A stretch of DNA of 42,681 nt from an uncultured Coprococcus sp. (GTDB lineage: Bacteria; Bacillota; Clostridia; Lachnospirales; Lachnospiraceae). Both the position numbers and the translations under genes were made by a program. Every line of letters begins with the position of its first letter. Position 1 is the stretch's first letter. The stretch spans positions 1 through 42,681 of the forward strand of contig CAKQTZ010000018.1 in assembly GCA_934277375.1 (NCBI GenBank), written 5' to 3'. Below, piece by piece: positions 34,835-42,681 of the stretch. The notes under the pieces were generated by a model. That model made no database searches, was not told the origin of the DNA, and was given only the letters and a program-made list of their open reading frames with translations.

Positions 34835-35591
34835 CAGATGGTCTCATTCCTGTTTCTTTTTTAAACTGACGCATAAAATGAGAAGAACTGTTATATCCAC
34901 ACATCTGTGATATATGTTCAATTGAAATATCTGTCGTTGACAGAAGATACTTTGCGTGTTCAACTCGGCTCTGTATCACATCATTCATAACCCCTGTTCC
35001 AAATATTTTCTTATACAAATGCTGAAAGTATGATTCGCTCATTGTAAGCTGATGTGACATTCCCTGTATTGTCCAGTTATCATATGGCTTATTATAAATA
35101 TTTGTTCTGATTATAGACATTTTTTCATAATAGGAACCATGTGTCTCTCTACTCACTGACGACATCTTTTCAGCAAGCTTTAAAAAAAATAATTTCATAT
35201 ATAATCTAACAGAATCATCCTTATATTTATTTGAAGAATAACGTTCATAACACATATTTTTTATGATAAGTGACAGATCATTGATATCCCCCAATATTTT
35301 CACCTCATCAAACGGGATACTCAGGGATTCGATAAATTTCAGGTCGTCATCTGACATTTCGAAATGAAACCAGTCGTTAGAAAAGCTGAAACCATATGCA
35401 CGGTAAAACTGGGGAGTACCCTTTCTGTATAATATAAATGAGTTACTTTCTGTAATTGTATCCTCACCGTTCAAAGTAAAAACTGCAGGGGACTTTAAAA
35501 GTACGAGCAGGTAATCTCCCGATCCAGAAGGACGTTTAATTATAAAATCTGCATCATGAATGTGATTATGTCCAATATTATTTATCTGCAT
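34797..35591 (-). CDS. AraC family regulator next to arabinofuranosidase
   Basis: 264 residues. An N-terminal AraC-type sugar-sensing cupin (about 1-135), then the DNA-binding part with WTIQGMSHQLTMSESYFQHLYKKIFG and ISIEHISQMCGYNSSSHFMRQFKKETGMRPSDYRK. It is divergent from the GH51 gene, with 168 bases between, and is thus the likely controller of arabinoside use. The last codons (IIIIDKR) are AT-rich and overlap operator copies that belong to the neighbouring unit. Confidence 0.9.
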   Translation of the reverse strand: MQINNIGHNHIHDADFIIKRPSGSGDYLLVLLKSPAVFTLNGEDTITESNSFILYRKGTPQFYRAYGFSFSNDWFHFEMSDDDLKFIESLSIPFDEVKILGDINDLSLIIKNMCYERYSSNKYKDDSVRLYMKLFFLKLAEKMSSVSRETHGSYYEKMSIIRTNIYNKPYDNWTIQGMSHQLTMSESYFQHLYKKIFGTGVMNDVIQSRVEHAKYLLSTTDISIEHISQMCGYNSSSHFMRQFKKETGMRPSDYRKTIIIIDKR

Positions 35592-35689
35592 TTATGATCT
35601 CTCCTTTAAACAAAACATTTCTCAATAATACCAACATACATCTAAAGTTAAAAAAGCAGAATACATCAGTATTGTTACATGATATGTCA

Positions 35690-35718
35690 TTGAAATTTTA
35701 TCCCAAATAAACCATACT
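35690..35718 (+). promoter_or_regulatory. Promoter of the GH51 gene
   Basis: TTGAAA (35690-35695), 17 bases, CATACT (35713-35718), about 40 bases before the TTG start. Upstream, TACATCAGTAT and TACATGATATG may be half-sites for the divergent AraC regulator. Confidence 0.5.
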
Positions 35719-35759
35719 ATCAATAACAATTAACGAAAAAACATAAGGAGGAACAAACA

Positions 35760-37244
35760 TTGAAAGCAACTATCACGATTTCCGCAAATAACAGTATAGG
35801 TAAGATTGATAAGAGAATTTTTGGTTCATTTATCGAGCATCTTGGACGTGCAGTTTATGGAGGGATATATGAACCGGATCACGCCACATCGGATGACATG
35901 GGATTCCGGCAGGATGTCATGGGCATGATCAAAGAATTAAATGTACCTGTGATCCGTTATCCTGGCGGAAATTTTGTATCGGGCTATAACTGGGAGGACG
36001 GAACTGGAGATAAGGCAAAGCGTCCAAGAAAGATGGAACTTGCCTGGCAGTCAATAGAGACAAACGAAGTCGGCATTGACGAATTTCAGGAATGGGCCAA
36101 ACGTGCAGGAAGTGAAGTCATGATGGCCGTCAACCTCGGTACACGGGGTGCCAATGATGCCCGCAACCTCGTTGAATACTGCAACAGCGACACAGACACC
36201 TACTATGCACAGATGAGAAAAGCCAATGGATTTGATAAACCATTTGGAATCAAACTGTGGTGTCTCGGAAATGAGATGGACGGTCCATGGCAGATATGCA
36301 GCAAAACTCCATACGAATACAGCCGCATTGCATGCGAAACAGCAAAGCTTATGAAATGGACAGATCCTTCTATTGAGCTGGTAGCATGCGGCAGTGCACA
36401 CATAAACATGCCAACATTTATGGAATGGGAACGCACAGTCCTGCGTGAATGCTATGAACATATAGATTATATATCTCTCCATAACTATTATGGAAATCCT
36501 GCCAATGATACAGCTGCCTATCTTGCATCATCCGTAGAAATGGACATATTTATAAAGCAGGTTGCTGCAATCTGCGATGAGGTAAAGTTTGAAAAGAAAT
36601 CTGACAAAACCGTAAATCTGTCATTTGATGAGTGGAACATATGGTTCCACAGCAGTGAACAGGACAAAGAAATACCAAAGTGGCAGGTCGCTCCCCCACT
36701 TCTTGAGGACATATACAATCTTGAAGATGCGGTAGTTGTTGGAAGCTTACTCATAACTCTACTTAACAATTGCGACAGAGTCAAGATTGCATGCCTCGCA
36801 CAGCTTGTAAATGTAATCGCACCAATTATGACTGAGAACAACGGAAGATGCTGGGCACAAACCATATTCTATCCTTTCATGTATACTTCTCAGCATGGCA
36901 GGGGTACAACAATAAGATCTTTCTGCAGTTGTGACAGTTACGATACAGAAAAGATCAAAAATGTTCCTTACGTTGACTCGGCAGCAGTAATTTCAGATGA
37001 TGGAAACGAAATAACTATATTTGCAGTAAACCGTTCACTTAACGAAGCATGCGACCTGAACATAGCCACACTTGGATATGATAACTGCAGTCTCACTCAG
37101 CACATTGCCATGGAAGGTGATGACCTTAAAGCAGTAAATACCGCTGACTCACCTGATAATGTCATTCCAATAGAAAAAGCAATTTCAGAGAACATATCGC
37201 TGTCTCCACATTCATGGAACATGCTTATATTTAAGAAAAATTAG
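35760..37244 (+). CDS. Alpha-L-arabinofuranosidase, GH51
   Basis: 494 residues, cytoplasmic. Cleaves arabinofuranosyl groups from arabino-oligosaccharides. GNEMDGPWQ holds the acid/base Glu172 and SFDEWNIW the nucleophile Glu291; KRIFGSFIEHLGRAVYGGIYEP near the start and VIRYPGGNFVSGYNWEDG are typical for GH51. The C-terminal 120 residues form the usual beta domain. TTG start, with AAGGAGG eight bases upstream and no ATG nearby. Length is normal. Controlled presumably by the divergent AraC protein. A GH5 remnant follows 12 bases later. Confidence 0.95.
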   Translation: MKATITISANNSIGKIDKRIFGSFIEHLGRAVYGGIYEPDHATSDDMGFRQDVMGMIKELNVPVIRYPGGNFVSGYNWEDGTGDKAKRPRKMELAWQSIETNEVGIDEFQEWAKRAGSEVMMAVNLGTRGANDARNLVEYCNSDTDTYYAQMRKANGFDKPFGIKLWCLGNEMDGPWQICSKTPYEYSRIACETAKLMKWTDPSIELVACGSAHINMPTFMEWERTVLRECYEHIDYISLHNYYGNPANDTAAYLASSVEMDIFIKQVAAICDEVKFEKKSDKTVNLSFDEWNIWFHSSEQDKEIPKWQVAPPLLEDIYNLEDAVVVGSLLITLLNNCDRVKIACLAQLVNVIAPIMTENNGRCWAQTIFYPFMYTSQHGRGTTIRSFCSCDSYDTEKIKNVPYVDSAAVISDDGNEITIFAVNRSLNEACDLNIATLGYDNCSLTQHIAMEGDDLKAVNTADSPDNVIPIEKAISENISLSPHSWNMLIFKKN

Positions 37245-37256
37245 GAGGATTGTCAT

Positions 37257-37453
37257 ATGAAAACTTTTACAGGATATATGCACGGAATCAACCTTGGCGG
37301 CTGGCTGCACACTATGGCAGTGAAGATATAGTTGCATTTGAACTTCTAAATGAAATTGCCAAGGTTGAGCCTGAGCTTTGGAATTCTCTTGCAGCAGAAA
37401 CACTAAAAAGAGAAAATCGGTTAGTACATACTGATATGATACCTCTAAAGTGA
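37257..37453 (+). pseudogene. Remnant of a GH5 glycoside hydrolase
   Basis: After the GH51 stop codon, AGGAGG precedes an ATG that reads MKTFTGYMHGINLGGWL, the usual start of GH5 cellulase-like enzymes, but it stops at 37329. In another frame the sequence continues EDIVAFELLNEIAKVEPELWNSLAAETLKR, a segment from the middle of GH5 around the catalytic Glu in LLNE. The intervening and following hundreds of bases are gone. So an enzyme once coexpressed with GH51 has been lost through internal deletion and frameshift. Confidence 0.75.
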
Positions 37454-37496
37454 CATATTATTTATCTGACTACTTTAAAGGTATCATATCTTTTTA
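37433..37496 (+). terminator. Terminator of the GH51 unit
   Basis: 18-base arms GATATGATACCTCTAAAG (37433-37450) and complement (37473-37490) with one mismatch, followed by TTTTTA. It overlaps the stop codon of the GH5 remnant. Confidence 0.85.
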
Positions 37497-37512
37497 TTTG
37501 TCAACTTTCTCC

Positions 37513-38055
37513 TTAGATTAAGGTAATACTCAATTTCTCTGTGCATATTATAAATTCCGCTTCGACCTCTCTCCACGGTCTCTCTGCTTTATCCGGGACA
37601 GAAACCAGATTATCGACGGTCCTATACTCCTCCCCCTTCATGAAGCTCTTGAGTTCAAAGTTCATCATCTCATCATCTATCTGCTTCCACATCGCATTTT
37701 CTTCTTCGCTCAGATCAGCAAGTCCAAATCGCTCAAATATTACATTCATGATCGAACTCTCTATCTCAAGATAATTGGACACATGCGCTTTTACCGGTCT
37801 GATTATGTCTGATATATACGCCTCGCTGGCATCGTGCAGCAGACAGGCAAGCTGTAACCGCTCTGACCATCCCCTTGCCTTCGCCTCATTCATACAGTTG
37901 ATGGAGTGCTGTGCCACAGAAAAGAAATAGGACACATGCCCTCCTCCGCGGCACGTGAGGCTTAACGCATGCGCTATATCCTGTATTGATATGTCAGAAG
38001 CTGTCATACTCATCGGATCTATTTTGTTTCCTGTATACGTGTTCATCGTTGCCAT
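37513..38055 (-). CDS. HD-domain phosphohydrolase (YfbR-like)
   Basis: About 180 residues. His in HVSYFFSVAQHSINCM, the HD pair in LQLACLLHDASEAYISDI and the later Asp (VSVPDKAE region) make up the metal site of HD hydrolases, most like the 5'-nucleotidase YfbR group. The substrate is uncertain. The inner ATG at 38055 is preferred as AGGAGA precedes it by seven bases; the outer ATG at 38079 overlaps the stop codon of the alpha/beta hydrolase by four bases. Either way the two genes are translationally coupled. Confidence 0.78.
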   Translation of the reverse strand: MATMNTYTGNKIDPMSMTASDISIQDIAHALSLTCRGGGHVSYFFSVAQHSINCMNEAKARGWSERLQLACLLHDASEAYISDIIRPVKAHVSNYLEIESSIMNVIFERFGLADLSEEENAMWKQIDDEMMNFELKSFMKGEEYRTVDNLVSVPDKAERPWREVEAEFIICTEKLSITLI

Positions 38056-38075
38056 ATCACAGTCTCCTAACTTAT

Positions 38076-38843
38076 TCATTCAATGTCTAGCAATTCAGAA
38101 ATAATATCATTGAATTGCCTGCTCTGATCTATGTTGCACACGTGACCACAATGCTCTATTATTATCAGCTCCGCATCTGTCAGATCAGCTTCCTCCACGA
38201 TTCCATTTATAAAACACAGATCACCCCGTCCGGAAATATATACATTCTCCTCGTGTAATCTGCTCACGAACTCATCACAAAGTGAAAAATGCTCAATAAA
38301 TATTTTCATATACGCCTTAAATTCCAGACTGTTTAATGCCTTGGCACATTTACAGAACACCTTCCTGCTTGTCTTGCTGACCTTCCATGGCATAAATAAC
38401 TTTGCCATTATTCTGTAGACGACAGGAAATGGCAGCTTGTCGCCTATCTTAGCAAAGACATTGACAGCACGCCTGAGTGGTTTTCCAACCGTGCCAAGCG
38501 CACCCACAAGTATTGCTTTATCTATGTAACTTCCGCATCTCATTTCCATATATTTGATAAATATAGTTCCAAGTGATACGCCCATAAAAATTGCTCGCTG
38601 TATTCCCCGCTCATCAAGCACCTGCGTTATCTCATCCACGACAACATCCAGCGTACTTCCCATCTTGGACAATTTCAGTTCACTGTCTCCATGACTTGGC
38701 AGAGTTATCGCCAAAACATTAAACTTCTTCTGAAGCAAGGGGATCTGATTCTTCCATACCCTGTTGTTTCCTCCAAATCCATGAAGCAGAACTATATATC
38801 TATCGGTATCACATGAGCTTTCAAAAACTTCATAATGTAACAT
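38076..38843 (-). CDS. Alpha/beta hydrolase
   Basis: 255 residues. VLLHGFGGNNRVWKNQI is the oxyanion region, GVSLGT carries the nucleophile Ser, and IIEHCGHVCNIDQ the catalytic His near the end; an Asp in SGRGDLCF is the probable third residue. The lid (about 120-190) is helical and basic. No signal peptide. The substrate is unknown. Coupled to the HD gene downstream. Confidence 0.85.
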   Translation of the reverse strand: MLHYEVFESSCDTDRYIVLLHGFGGNNRVWKNQIPLLQKKFNVLAITLPSHGDSELKLSKMGSTLDVVVDEITQVLDERGIQRAIFMGVSLGTIFIKYMEMRCGSYIDKAILVGALGTVGKPLRRAVNVFAKIGDKLPFPVVYRIMAKLFMPWKVSKTSRKVFCKCAKALNSLEFKAYMKIFIEHFSLCDEFVSRLHEENVYISGRGDLCFINGIVEEADLTDAELIIIEHCGHVCNIDQSRQFNDIISELLDIE

Positions 38844-38891
38844 ATCCTTGCATCCCCTTGATCATTTGTATTTTGTATTACAGCTTTACTA

Positions 38892-39839
38892 TCAATCTGG
38901 TATGACCTCTATATACACCTGATCATACTTATCCCTGAGCTCCTGTTTTATCTCGTCTCTCACCTTATGAATGATACTTATATGTATCACATCCGTCTGA
39001 TTTCCTATATACACCTCAACCCACAGCTTCCGCCCGGTCTGGATAACATCCAGAAAAGTGACCTCATATGGATAATCCTTCATATGCTGATCCACTATGG
39101 CTCGTATCTGACTAAGCGTCTCTTCCTCCGGAGCAAAAAGAATAAGATTCTTGATACTCTGAAATATCTCGCACACCGGCTCTTTTATGAGAAGAAGTGC
39201 CATAACCACCGCCACTGCAGGATCAATATAAGGGGTCATAAAACGCAGACTGGTATGCAAAAGAGCAGTCTGTACCGCAAATGCTATAGCAACTCCCATA
39301 CTGCTTATTACGTCAAGCTTCCACATATACAGCTCCGCTTTGATAGTTGTAGACTCATATTTCTTACTGTAATGACCAAGTATCGCATACATAACCGCAC
39401 AACATACACATACAAGAAATTCAAATACTGCTATACTCCCCGCATCTACCTCATGTCCCCCGTGAAACAACAGCTTTATATTCTCAACCATGAGATTACA
39501 TGTGAGTGCAAGTAATACACTGTACTTTACAAGGAGAAAAAGCGATTCCACCTGGGCATAGCCATATGGATGTTTCTCTGTCACCGGTTTATACAGAAGC
39601 GGAACCAGTACCATGAACGGTCCTATCATGACCAGATCTGCGGAGTCGAACAGGCAATCCGTCCAAAGCGAATGTGAATGGGTATACCATGCCATCACAC
39701 CCTCTGCAAGTATGAAGAGGACACTTCCCATAAAAGACAGACGAAGTATTCTCTTCTCTATGGCAAGCTTGTCCTTTCTCGACCTACGTTCCTTCTTCTT
39801 AGCTTCTCTTTTACTAATTTCTACATCTCTTTCATTCAT
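38892..39839 (-). CDS. Cation diffusion facilitator (CDF) family transporter
   Basis: 315 residues. A basic, Lys/Arg-rich start (about 1-28), then six helices: helix 2 has SLWTDCLFDSADLVMIG with two Asp for the metal site, then EKHPYGYAQVES, the CDF loop motif, helix 5 has AELYMWKLDVISSMGV, and the C-terminal cytoplasmic domain (about 225-315) has the ferredoxin-like pattern of CDF proteins. Metal specificity (zinc, iron, manganese) cannot be read. GAAGAATAT precedes the ATG, a weak ribosome site. Confidence 0.85.
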   Translation of the reverse strand: MNERDVEISKREAKKKERRSRKDKLAIEKRILRLSFMGSVLFILAEGVMAWYTHSHSLWTDCLFDSADLVMIGPFMVLVPLLYKPVTEKHPYGYAQVESLFLLVKYSVLLALTCNLMVENIKLLFHGGHEVDAGSIAVFEFLVCVCCAVMYAILGHYSKKYESTTIKAELYMWKLDVISSMGVAIAFAVQTALLHTSLRFMTPYIDPAVAVVMALLLIKEPVCEIFQSIKNLILFAPEEETLSQIRAIVDQHMKDYPYEVTFLDVIQTGRKLWVEVYIGNQTDVIHISIIHKVRDEIKQELRDKYDQVYIEVIPD

Positions 39840-39946
39840 TATATATTCTTCCTATGTTTAATTTTCCATAGACCACAATATCATCAGTACATAATATAAT
39901 CAAGTATCGGCTATTGATTTCTCCTTTTTGATATGCATATTTTTCA

Positions 39947-39986
39947 CAAAAAAGCCCCTGTAACCACCTCACGGCAATTACAGGGA
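39947..39986 (-). terminator. Terminator of the PPDK gene
   Basis: On the minus strand CCCTGTAA and TTACAGGG pair, followed by GCTTTTTTG. It lies about 50 bases past the PPDK stop codon. Confidence 0.88.
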
Positions 39987-40038
39987 CTCATATTGTCTTT
40001 ATTAAGCTAATTACTTACAAGTTCTGTTCGTCCGAATC

Positions 40039-42675
40039 CTACTTGTTAGCGATTGCAGCCTGAGCAGCAGCAAGTCTAGCGATAGGTACTCTGAATGGTG
40101 AACATGATACATAATCAAGACCAATCTTGTGGCAGAACTCAACTGATGAAGGATCTCCACCGTGCTCACCACAGATACCGATGTGAAGGTTTGGATTAAC
40201 TGGCTTACCAAGCTTAACAGCTGTATCCATAAGCTTACCAACACCTGTCTGATCAAGCTTAGCAAATGGATCGTTCTCGAAGATCTTAGCATCATAGTAA
40301 GCATTTAAGAACTTACCAGCATCATCTCTTGAGAATCCGAATGTCATCTGTGTAAGGTCGTTTGTACCGAAGCAGAAGAAGTCAGCTTCCTTAGCGATCT
40401 CATCAGCTGTAAGAGCAGCTCTTGGGATCTCGATCATTGTACCAACCTCATACTTAAGATCTACGCCAGCAGCAGCGATCTCAGCGTCAGCTGTCTCTAC
40501 AACTACCTTCTTAACGTACTTAAGCTCCTTAACCTCACATACAAGTGGGATCATGATCTCTGGCTCAACATTCCAATCTGGATGTGCCTGCTTAACCTCG
40601 ATTGCTGCACGGATAACAGCCTTTGTCTGCATCTTAGCGATCTCTGGGTATGTTACAGCAAGACGGCATCCTCTGTGACCCATCATAGGGTTGAACTCAT
40701 GGAGTGAGTTACAAAGTGCCTTAATCTCCTCAACGCTCTTGTTCTTAGCAGCAGCAAGCTTCTCAATGTCAGCCTCCTCTGTTGGAACGAACTCATGAAG
40801 AGGTGGATCCAGGAATCTGATAGTAACTGGGTTACCCTCAAGTGCCTCATAAAGAGCCTTGAAGTCTCCCTGCTGATATGGAAGGATCTTATTAAGAGCT
40901 TCCTCTCTCTCTTCTACTGTATCAGAGCAGATCATCTCACGGAATGCTGCGATTCTCTCTGGATCAAAGAACATATGCTCTGTACGGCAAAGACCGATAC
41001 CTTCTGCACCAAGCTCACGAGCCTTCTTAGCATCTGCTGGTGTATCTGCATTTGTTCTAACCTTAAGTGTTCTATACTTATCAGCCCATGCCATAACACG
41101 GCCGAATGTTCCTGCGATCTGAGCATCAACTGTCTTGATAACTCCATCGTAAATGTTACCTGTTGTACCATCGATTGAGATGTAATCTCCCTCATGGAAT
41201 TCCTTGCCAGCGAGTGTGAACTTCTTGTTCTCCTCGTCCATAACGATATCGCCACAACCTGATACACAGCATGTACCCATACCACGGGCAACAACTGCAG
41301 CGTGTGATGTCATACCACCACGAACTGTAAGAATACCCTGTGCTGACTTCATACCTGTGATATCCTCAGGTGATGTCTCAAGACGTACAAGAACTACCTT
41401 CTCACCTCTAGCTGCCCATGCCTCAGCATCATCAGCTGTGAAAACGATCTTACCACAAGCAGCACCTGGTGAAGCGCCAAGTCCCTTGCCCATTGGTGTA
41501 GCTGCCTTAAGAGCTGCTGCATCAAACTGTGGATGAAGAAGTGTATCAAGGTTACGAGGATCGATCATTGCAACTGCCTCTTCCTCTGTCTTATGTCCCT
41601 CATCAACAAGGTCACAAGCGATCTGAAGAGCTGCCTGAGCTGTTCTCTTACCATTTCTACACTGAAGCATGTAAAGCTTCTTGTTCTCAACTGTGAACTC
41701 CATATCCTGCATATCATGGTAGTGATTCTCAAGAGTCTCACAAACCTTGATGAACTCTGCGTAAGCATCTGGGAACTCCTGCTCCATCTGAGCGATTGGC
41801 ATTGGTGTACGAACACCGGCAACAACATCCTCGCCCTGTGCATTGATAAGGAACTCACCCATAAGCTTCTTCTCACCTGTTGCAGGGTCACGAGTAAATG
41901 CAACACCTGTACCAGACTCATTGTTCAGGTTACCGAATACCATAGGCATTACGTTAACTGCTGTACCCCATGAATAAGGGATATCGTTGTCTCTTCTGTA
42001 TACGTTCGCACGTGGGTTATCCCATGAACGGAATACAGCCTCGATAGCTAACTTTAACTGCTCAACTGGGTCTGAAGGGAAATCTGTTCCTAACTGGTTC
42101 TTGTACTCTGCCTTGAACTGCTCAGCAAGTGTCTTGAGATCCTGTGCTGTAAGCTCTACATCGAACTTAACACCCTTCTCTTCCTTCATCTTGTCGATGA
42201 GCTGCTCGAAATACTTCTTACCAACTTCCATAACAACGTCTGAGAACATCTGGATGAAACGTCTGTATGAATCATATACGAAACGCTCGAATGCTGGATC
42301 TGGGTTGTGTGCTATCATAGCAGCAACAACGTCATCGTTAAGACCAAGGTTAAGGATTGTATCCATCATACCTGGCATAGATGCTCTTGCACCTGAACGA
42401 ACTGATACAAGTAATGGATTCTCAAGATCTCCGAACTTCTTGCCGTTGATCTCCTCCATCTTCTTAACGCCATCCATAGCCTGAGCCATGATCTCGTCAT
42501 TGATCTTACGGCCATCCTCATAGTACTGAGTACAAGCCTCTGTTGTAATTGTGAAACCCTGTGGAACTGGAAGACCAATTGCTGTCATCTCTGCAAGGTT
42601 TGCACCCTTACCACCGAGAAGATTACGCATGGTCATGTCGCCTTCGCTAAACATATAAACCCACTTGTTTGCCAT
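40039..42675 (-). CDS. ppdK: Pyruvate phosphate dikinase
   Basis: 878 residues, complete. Interconverts pyruvate, ATP and phosphate with PEP, AMP and pyrophosphate, typical of glycolysis in anaerobes. The ATP-grasp part starts LGGKGANLAEM; the phosphorylated His is in GGMTSHAAVVARGMG (about 457); the PEP/pyruvate barrel has GLCRTEHMFF and GTNDLTQMTFGFSRDD with the catalytic Cys in LHIGICGEHGGDP. Length matches the family. The window ends six bases before the ATG, so promoter and ribosome site are not visible. Restricted codon choice suggests strong expression. Confidence 0.97.
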   Translation of the reverse strand: MANKWVYMFSEGDMTMRNLLGGKGANLAEMTAIGLPVPQGFTITTEACTQYYEDGRKINDEIMAQAMDGVKKMEEINGKKFGDLENPLLVSVRSGARASMPGMMDTILNLGLNDDVVAAMIAHNPDPAFERFVYDSYRRFIQMFSDVVMEVGKKYFEQLIDKMKEEKGVKFDVELTAQDLKTLAEQFKAEYKNQLGTDFPSDPVEQLKLAIEAVFRSWDNPRANVYRRDNDIPYSWGTAVNVMPMVFGNLNNESGTGVAFTRDPATGEKKLMGEFLINAQGEDVVAGVRTPMPIAQMEQEFPDAYAEFIKVCETLENHYHDMQDMEFTVENKKLYMLQCRNGKRTAQAALQIACDLVDEGHKTEEEAVAMIDPRNLDTLLHPQFDAAALKAATPMGKGLGASPGAACGKIVFTADDAEAWAARGEKVVLVRLETSPEDITGMKSAQGILTVRGGMTSHAAVVARGMGTCCVSGCGDIVMDEENKKFTLAGKEFHEGDYISIDGTTGNIYDGVIKTVDAQIAGTFGRVMAWADKYRTLKVRTNADTPADAKKARELGAEGIGLCRTEHMFFDPERIAAFREMICSDTVEEREEALNKILPYQQGDFKALYEALEGNPVTIRFLDPPLHEFVPTEEADIEKLAAAKNKSVEEIKALCNSLHEFNPMMGHRGCRLAVTYPEIAKMQTKAVIRAAIEVKQAHPDWNVEPEIMIPLVCEVKELKYVKKVVVETADAEIAAAGVDLKYEVGTMIEIPRAALTADEIAKEADFFCFGTNDLTQMTFGFSRDDAGKFLNAYYDAKIFENDPFAKLDQTGVGKLMDTAVKLGKPVNPNLHIGICGEHGGDPSSVEFCHKIGLDYVSCSPFRVPIARLAAAQAAIANK

Positions 42676-42681
42676 TTGTTT

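Noticed and set aside
40039..42675. Long opposite-strand ORFs within PPDK, pflB and FtsH
   Set aside because: They mirror the codon pattern of strongly expressed genes and have no ribosome sites or family resemblance.

Overview
The window looks like chromosomal DNA of an anaerobic gut Firmicute, most likely Lachnospiraceae (Coprococcus/Lachnospira-like; genus is a guess). The evidence is moderate GC, strong AGGAGG ribosome sites with several TTG starts, pyruvate formate-lyase with its activase, pyruvate phosphate dikinase, GH43/GH51 plant polysaccharide enzymes, BceRS-BceAB and AraC-driven ABC modules, and small families typical of these bacteria (DUF2383, C_GCAxxG_C_C, DUF2318). Most genes are on the minus strand. 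No rRNA, tRNA, CRISPR array, insertion sequence or phage gene was found.

Layout. 1-2440: start of a minus-strand gene at the edge, a small ORF, a DUF2318 metal-site lipoprotein, and a TauE/SafE-like exporter with a cupredoxin tail that has lost the start of its HMA domain. 2512-7404: an AGCS symporter, an NhaC antiporter and a GH43 enzyme. 7405-12550: a DUF2383 gene, then a BlaI/BlaR1 penicillin-sensing pair convergent with, and overlapping, a large lipoprotein made of two tandem repeats. Both units have BlaI-like operators, and the lipoprotein leader is a 52-bp palindrome. 12562-13780: a hexapeptide acetyltransferase remnant, a GNAT enzyme, a C_GCAxxG_C_C protein, and a short region with two 18-bp palindromes and a terminated structured RNA candidate. 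13825-18618: BceRS-BceAB-type antimicrobial peptide sensing and resistance, with a BceR-type operator ahead of the ABC genes. 18688-19908: a stand-alone 2-hydroxyacyl-CoA dehydratase-like protein. 20251-24957: AraC regulator, ABC ATPase, FtsX-like permease and a membrane protein as one probable operon. 25160-29570: pflA, pflB and a divergent Crp/Fnr regulator.

29669-31594: FtsH, whose Shine-Dalgarno is mirrored by a perfect 18-bp complement upstream. 31764-34834: PARG-like hydrolase, lipoprotein, XRE regulator and DUF2975-like membrane protein, headed by three copies of a 19-bp operator, one of which lies inside the next gene. 34797-37496: AraC regulator divergent from a GH51 arabinofuranosidase, then a GH5 remnant. 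37513-42675: HD hydrolase, alpha/beta hydrolase, CDF metal transporter and PPDK.

The most interesting material is regulatory: a BlaR1/BlaI circuit aimed at an unknown duplicated lipoprotein rather than a visible beta-lactamase, two leaders in which the ribosome site is mirrored by an upstream complement, the XRE/DUF2975 operator triplet, and the palindrome-structured RNA region at 13.7 kb. All functional statements rest on motif reading and memory of families; no search was run.
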